Part shown: piece after piece, positions 35,169-39,881 of the stretch
How the letters are laid out: the number at the start of each line of letters is the position of its first letter
Position numbering within the stretch: position 1 is the first letter of the stretch
Source: Bacteriovoracaceae bacterium
Lineage (GTDB): Bacteria > Bdellovibrionota > Bacteriovoracia > Bacteriovoracales > Bacteriovoracaceae
Reading direction: 5' to 3'
NCBI GenBank assembly: GCA_023137315.1
Contig: JAGLPP010000077.1
Span: 1-39,881, forward strand
Length of the DNA stretch: 39,881 bases
Program-made: the position numbers and the translations under genes
The notes under the pieces: model-generated
What the model was told of the DNA's origin: nothing
Database searches by the model: none
Seen by the model: the letters and a program-made list of their open reading frames with translations, nothing else

Positions 35169-36560
35169 ATGTTCAGAATTTCAACTTTTTTTTCAATGCT
35201 GCTTATATTATTCACCACCTTTACGCTGGCACGTGCTGGAAATTCATATGTGGAAACAGCCAGTGAACTTGTGGATAACAATCTTTATTTTACAGCGGTT
35301 CCGTACATGAAGGAGTATCTCGCCGTTGGAGGTGTTGCATCAAATAGCAGGGTGGAGGATTTGATTGATGAAATTATTACAAATACTGGAGTAAGACAGT
35401 TCGAGGTTTTTCCAATAAGGATACTTGAAAGATCCAATGCTCCGATTATCAGATATATTCTGGCCAAAAAATATTTCAGACGTGGAAAGTATGACAGGGC
35501 GCTTGGAAATTTAAGAAAAAAAATCTCCACCAGGCATTCTGTAAAACCGTTTGCACTTTTACTTGAAGCGAGTATTCATGCTATTCAAAAACGCTATGCG
35601 AGCGCCGTAAAGGTGTATAAGCAATGTATTAATGTTTCCAATATGCACATCAAAAGAGAAGGTGATCCCAACAGAAGCAGACAATTATCTGTGAATCGCG
35701 ATAATTGTATAGTTGGAATACCACGGGCACAGTTTGCAGCAAAAAAACACAACGTGGCCAATCTGTCATATTTGGATCTTTCCAAAGAATCATATATCTG
35801 GCCCGAAATTCTTTTTGAAGAGGCATGGAATAGTTTTTATATGGAGGACTATAACAGGACTCTCGGTAAGCTGGTAACGTACAAGGCCCCGGTATTTGAC
35901 TATATATTTAATCCGGAAGTGGATGTTTTAAGGGCCCTTTCGTACCTTCATCTGTGCCTATATAAGGATGTGAAAAAAACAATTGATGAATATTATTCGA
36001 GATATGAAAAGGAAACGGATCGTCTTCATGGTTCACTTCGTAGATATGGAAAAAATTACAAGTTGTTCTTTTCCCTGGCAGACAAGGCAAGGACAGGAAA
36101 ATTGGGGGCAAAAAACAGGATACTTGGGAGAATGTTAAAAGCGATATTAAGGGATCCGGCGTATATAGAACAGAGGGCGGCATATTCAAAAGGATTGAAG
36201 GAAATAGAGGCATTGTCGAATTTGGATGGAAGGAGAAAAAAAAGGGAGTTTTTACGAAATCTAAAAACATCATTGGAATTGCAGCGTGATTTAATAGGTT
36301 CTTATGTCAGGAAAAATCTTTACATGTTTATAAGTCAGCTTAACAAGGGCTTCGAGGGTATGAGTAGTATCGGCCTTGAGATAAATTATCGCAGGAAGGA
36401 AAGAATCTACAGGGGACTTGGTGATTTTGACAGGACAAGAGGTGATGTAAAATATCTCAAAAGAAATGATAAGCAGTATTATTGGTCTTTTAATGGTGAG
36501 TTTTGGGCAGACGAGCTTGGTGATTATGTGTTTGCCCTGCGGTCGGAGTGTTCCAAATGA
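35169..36560 (+). CDS. Exported TPR-like protein, function unknown
   Basis: 463 residues from the ATG at 35169. AAGGA (35156-35160) lies eight bases before it; the ATG at 35160 would overlap that site. A signal peptide ends TLARAG. The mature protein is helical with TPR-like pairs (RYILAKKYFRRGKYDRALGN, LLEASIHAIQKRYASAVKVY, LFEEAWNSFYMEDYNRTLGK). Many basic residues follow in a long helical C-terminal half. It is probably periplasmic and a protein-binding scaffold. It starts 15 bases after the barrel gene and its stop overlaps the next ATG (ATGA). Confidence 0.8.
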   Translation: MFRISTFFSMLLILFTTFTLARAGNSYVETASELVDNNLYFTAVPYMKEYLAVGGVASNSRVEDLIDEIITNTGVRQFEVFPIRILERSNAPIIRYILAKKYFRRGKYDRALGNLRKKISTRHSVKPFALLLEASIHAIQKRYASAVKVYKQCINVSNMHIKREGDPNRSRQLSVNRDNCIVGIPRAQFAAKKHNVANLSYLDLSKESYIWPEILFEEAWNSFYMEDYNRTLGKLVTYKAPVFDYIFNPEVDVLRALSYLHLCLYKDVKKTIDEYYSRYEKETDRLHGSLRRYGKNYKLFFSLADKARTGKLGAKNRILGRMLKAILRDPAYIEQRAAYSKGLKEIEALSNLDGRRKKREFLRNLKTSLELQRDLIGSYVRKNLYMFISQLNKGFEGMSSIGLEINYRRKERIYRGLGDFDRTRGDVKYLKRNDKQYYWSFNGEFWADELGDYVFALRSECSK

Positions 36561-39430
36561 AACTGAAACTATTTTGGATAATCCTCATTCTAACGATTAT
36601 AAGTTTAACAAGTGTCATGGTTCATGCTGTAAGTAATGACAGCAGAAGGCAGCAGTTGATTTCAGTTATTGATGATGAGCTAAGAGAGGTTACGAGGCTC
36701 AATAAAAGAACGAGAGGGCGCAAGCCGTTGTTGTTTCTCAGAATGGCAGAACTTCTTCTTGAAAAGGCCAGACTTGTCAAGGAGGGGGAAAATAACAAGT
36801 ATATGGCCATGAGTGCCGATAAAAGGCGAAGGGCAAACAAGAAAAACCACTTTAAAAATTCAAGAGGATATTTCAAACAGGCACAAAAAGTTTGTTATCA
36901 TATCTTTAAAAAATTTCCACATATAAAACAGAAGGCGGAGGTTTACTACATTCTTGGTTCGAATGCGGCGGAGTTTCAGGATTTCAAGCGTGCAAAAAAG
37001 TATTACAAGATGGCAATAAAAGGTTCCACCAGAAATCGAAATCTAATGCTTAGAACGAAACTTGCCTTGGCGGAGATGCATTATAATGATGGCGAGTTTC
37101 GCCAGGCAATAAGTTTGTATGAGGATGCATTAAAAAAACATCGTGATAAATGGTGGACAAAAGATGCTTATAATCTGGCCTGGAGCTATTTTAAAGAGCG
37201 TAAATACAACAAGGCAATATCCAGAATGAAACAGGTTTACAAGATGAGCAAGGGAGCCAGATTTGTAGATGTTTCAGAGCGTGCCAGACGTGATTTGAGT
37301 TATTTTTCCGCAATGGCCGGCAAACCACAGACAGTGGGACCTCCACAAACAGGTGAAGAGCTTGTTAAAGTTGCAAAATATCTGTTGAGCTACGGTAAGT
37401 ATTTGCAGGCAAGAAAGACTTTTATAAGCGCATTGAATAAACTTACAAGTGACAAAGACAAGGTTGAAGTTCATGTGAATCTTTTGCAACTGTATGAACG
37501 CTCGAGGTCTTATCAAAAACATCTGCAAACCTCACAGACACTGGCAGGCTATTACAGAAAAAACATACTTAATGATGAGCAGAAGGAGATTTATAAATTA
37601 CAATTGAAAAAGATGGCATCCATTCTTCAAAATCAAGTGGTCGGAAAGACCTATCTTCATGAAAAGAAAAAAAGAACAAGAAAAACTCGTCAAGCGGTGG
37701 GCTATTTTGATGTGTTGACAGGGGTAGATCACAAGAACGCTTATATGTATCACTTCGCAGCAGCGGAGACTCTTTATGCTGTGGGAAATTTTAATCACGC
37801 TATTGATTATTATGACAGGGCCTATGAGCTTTCAAAAGTTGCCAGGAATAAAAAGATTGAAAAGGAGGCACAGAAAGGCCTTATTGTTTGCATTCAGCAA
37901 AAAGGTGTGTCGAGTGCCAAGAAGAGAAAATATACAGTGCAGGTGTATAATGATTATTTAAAAAATCATCCGAGATCGCAAAGAGCTTCAGCGATTTATC
38001 AGAGGCTTTTTTTGGAATATATGAGAAAAAACCTGGTGGACAAGGCAGAAGATGTATTGGTTCGTTTTAAGCGTTATTTTCCAAGAGAGCATCAAAAACA
38101 GGAAACCATGCTTGCGAAAATCATGGATTATTACAAAAAACGCCAGGACAAGGCCAATTTTTCAAAATGGGTTAAAAAGATCAAAAGAAGGGAGTTTATT
38201 GTAAATCCAAAATACGCAAAGCAGTTGGGCAGAATTCTTCTTGCCATGCAATTTGAGAGTGTACAGGGTTTTGTTACAAAAGGTGATAAAAAGAAGGCAC
38301 TCAGGGCTTATGTGGATATATACAAGGATCCCGAAACATCAACTGCTGCAAGAAGAAATGCAACATATAATATTATGTTGTTGTTTCATGAATTACGTGA
38401 TGCTAGAAGAACTGTTGGCTGGGCAAAAAGAGCATTAAAGTTGATGAATCCAAAAGAGATTCTAAGATTTGAAACCAGTTTCCTGACGATTGCTGCGGAA
38501 TTATTCAGTAGAAGAAAATTTGAAGATTCAGTTTTAATATACGAAAAGACATTGAAAAAACTTTGTAATACAAAATCAAAAAACAAGAAGACATTTTTTA
38601 AGAATGCTTACGTCATCCATCTTTCAGAAAAGAAAGTGGAGGAAGCCAAATATCTTATCCAGCAAACCGCAAATTGCCACATTCCTGAAAATGTTGTGAA
38701 CGAGGCTCGCTTGGAAATACTTAAATCACTAAAAGAACTCGGGAGATGGAATTCCGTTGAGAATCAGATTGCCAAATTGGAAAAAAAACGCAGGATGTGG
38801 CCGGAGTTGATAGGGCCAATTTACCATTTAAAAAATGCGTTGGAGAGAAACGGTAAATTTGATCTGGCACGTGGAATGAAAAGTAAAATCATGCGTTTTT
38901 ATAAATATTCCAGGAAGAGGAAAATGAAAATTCCACTTAGTGGTCTTGATGTTGTTGCCCATTACAAGGTTCAGGAACTGGGAGTAGTTGTTCAGGAGTT
39001 TAACAAGTTAAAACTTGCGTTTCCTGAAAAAAACTATAATTCTCTTTTGAAGAAAAAATTTGCAAAACTTGACCGACTGACGGCCAAGGCACTTGAGATT
39101 CTTTCTGTTGGATCCGGGAAAGGTCTTGTTAGAGTCTATAAGGTGCTGATTGAAAGTTATGAATCCATTGTAAGAGAGATGAGGGAGTTTACTCCTCCCG
39201 GTAAGGGACCGGAATATACGAAATCGTTTCGAAAAAGCATGATACAAATTTCCTTGCCAATTTTGAAAAAGGTTGGTGAATTCAAAAGTGAGGCAAAAAG
39301 ACAGATCTCGGGTAATAATATTTTATCGAACGAAAATTATCTGTTTATGTCTTCAGCAAAGCTACCCATAAAGATTGAATATCAGTATTCGCCGGGAGCG
39401 GTCTTGATGGACAGGGGAGGCCGCAGATGA
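36557..39430 (+). CDS. Large exported tetratricopeptide-repeat protein
   Basis: 957 residues from ATG 36557, preceded by GGAG (36545-36548); an upstream GTG at 36548 is less likely. A signal peptide (ILILTIISLTSVMVHA) leads to an array of TPR-like helix pairs, for example YYILGSNAAEFQDFKRAKKYYKMA, AYNLAWSYFKERKYNKAISR and YHFAAAETLYAVGNFNHAIDYY. Together they form a long, very basic solenoid. It suits a periplasmic scaffold. By size and setting it recalls the TPR proteins of the Myxococcus Agl/Glt gliding complex, but this is analogy only. The stop overlaps the next ATG (ATGA). Confidence 0.85.
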   Translation: MKLKLFWIILILTIISLTSVMVHAVSNDSRRQQLISVIDDELREVTRLNKRTRGRKPLLFLRMAELLLEKARLVKEGENNKYMAMSADKRRRANKKNHFKNSRGYFKQAQKVCYHIFKKFPHIKQKAEVYYILGSNAAEFQDFKRAKKYYKMAIKGSTRNRNLMLRTKLALAEMHYNDGEFRQAISLYEDALKKHRDKWWTKDAYNLAWSYFKERKYNKAISRMKQVYKMSKGARFVDVSERARRDLSYFSAMAGKPQTVGPPQTGEELVKVAKYLLSYGKYLQARKTFISALNKLTSDKDKVEVHVNLLQLYERSRSYQKHLQTSQTLAGYYRKNILNDEQKEIYKLQLKKMASILQNQVVGKTYLHEKKKRTRKTRQAVGYFDVLTGVDHKNAYMYHFAAAETLYAVGNFNHAIDYYDRAYELSKVARNKKIEKEAQKGLIVCIQQKGVSSAKKRKYTVQVYNDYLKNHPRSQRASAIYQRLFLEYMRKNLVDKAEDVLVRFKRYFPREHQKQETMLAKIMDYYKKRQDKANFSKWVKKIKRREFIVNPKYAKQLGRILLAMQFESVQGFVTKGDKKKALRAYVDIYKDPETSTAARRNATYNIMLLFHELRDARRTVGWAKRALKLMNPKEILRFETSFLTIAAELFSRRKFEDSVLIYEKTLKKLCNTKSKNKKTFFKNAYVIHLSEKKVEEAKYLIQQTANCHIPENVVNEARLEILKSLKELGRWNSVENQIAKLEKKRRMWPELIGPIYHLKNALERNGKFDLARGMKSKIMRFYKYSRKRKMKIPLSGLDVVAHYKVQELGVVVQEFNKLKLAFPEKNYNSLLKKKFAKLDRLTAKALEILSVGSGKGLVRVYKVLIESYESIVREMREFTPPGKGPEYTKSFRKSMIQISLPILKKVGEFKSEAKRQISGNNILSNENYLFMSSAKLPIKIEYQYSPGAVLMDRGGRR

Positions 39431-39881
39431 TTAAGATGTTAATTCTGATTTTTATTGCAGTTGTTATTTCGGGATGTGGAACCACGGGAAAAAAAGGTGT
39501 TAAACTTGATGGTGATTTTGATGAGATAGAAAACAAGGATTTTAAGGCGATCCCGGAAATCGAATATATTGAGCATGAAGATTTATTTGTGGATGAGGTT
39601 TCACAGACAGATGCTCTTTCAAAAGAGTCTTTGGCGAGACTTCCTGAACCAAAATTGCAAAGGGCCGGAAAAGTGGATAATCCCATCTCCAAGGGAATAA
39701 GTCTTTGTTACCAGAGACGGTTTACAGAGGCCTTCAAACTTCTGGATGCAGCTTATTTTAAATACAAGGGACATCCGAGTTACTGGAATCAGGTTGGCAC
39801 ATGTTATTTCCTTCAAGGATGGAACAGAAAAGCATTTCTTTTTTATAACAAGGCACGTGATTTAAATCAAAAATATGCTCC
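39427..39881 (+). CDS. TPR lipoprotein, 3' end cut by window
   Basis: The first 151 codons are present and the frame is open to the window edge. Lipobox VISGC gives lipidated Cys17. A Glu/Asp-rich linker is followed by TPR-like pairs (ISLCYQRRFTEAFKLLDAAY, WNQVGTCYFLQGWNRKAFLFYNKA). GGGGAGG at 39414-39420 lies six bases before the ATG, which overlaps the previous stop. With the barrel and two soluble TPR proteins it would tether the assembly to a membrane. Confidence 0.85.
   Translation, partial: MIKMLILIFIAVVISGCGTTGKKGVKLDGDFDEIENKDFKAIPEIEYIEHEDLFVDEVSQTDALSKESLARLPEPKLQRAGKVDNPISKGISLCYQRRFTEAFKLLDAAYFKYKGHPSYWNQVGTCYFLQGWNRKAFLFYNKARDLNQKYA

Overview
The window (about 36-38% G+C by eye) begins inside the 3' part of a 23S rRNA gene and ends inside a lipoprotein gene. 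It looks like the chromosome of a Gram-negative bacterium. The evidence is outer-membrane beta-barrels, lipoproteins, exported proteins rich in tetratricopeptide-like (TPR) repeats, and AddAB rather than RecBCD. The AT-rich composition, the many unrecognised exported proteins and the beta-barrel/TPR cluster recall Bdellovibrionota (Bacteriovorax/Halobacteriovorax-like predators) or other former Deltaproteobacteria. That assignment is an inference; no sequence search was possible.

Layout. (1) 1-782: end of a ribosomal RNA operon (23S tail, boxA-like spacer, 5S, strong terminator, second hairpin). (2) 900-3191: ftsK. (3) 3426-13359, all on + and tightly packed: rpsB-tsf-pyrH-frr-uppS-cdsA-rseP-tsaB-(Psd-family protein)-pssA-(outer-membrane barrel)-truA, then tig (13454-14740) from its own promoter. 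This block joins translation factors, UMP kinase, the undecaprenyl carrier and phospholipid synthesis, envelope-stress proteolysis and tRNA modification. (4) 14802-16181, minus: a tyrosine phenol-lyase-type PLP enzyme. (5) 16365-17345, plus: a divergent family-9 glycosyltransferase. (6) 25958 down to 17359, minus: a six-gene run of three exported unknown proteins, hisS, valS and a DUF374-type acyltransferase. (7) 26050-28354: a membrane protein and a lipoprotein (plus) facing an Hsp33-like protein (minus). (8) 28518-34350: addB-addA. (9) 34425 to the right edge: an outer-membrane barrel, two exported TPR proteins and a TPR lipoprotein, the start of what looks like an envelope-spanning apparatus.

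The most interesting theme is that several proteins keep a recognisable family fold and genomic setting but appear to have lost the family's key residues. They are a Psd homologue next to pssA without its Asp, His and Ser; an Hsp33-like protein without the zinc cysteines; a GT9-like protein with an eroded donor-site motif; and an alkaline-phosphatase-superfamily-like lipoprotein without metal ligands. Also notable are iron-staple cysteine patterns in both AddA and AddB, a 23-codon ORF in frame just upstream of addB, a potential pseudoknot in the rpsB leader, and the beta-barrel/TPR cluster at the right edge. No tRNA, CRISPR array, insertion sequence or prophage was seen, and no gene-free stretch exceeds 300 bases.
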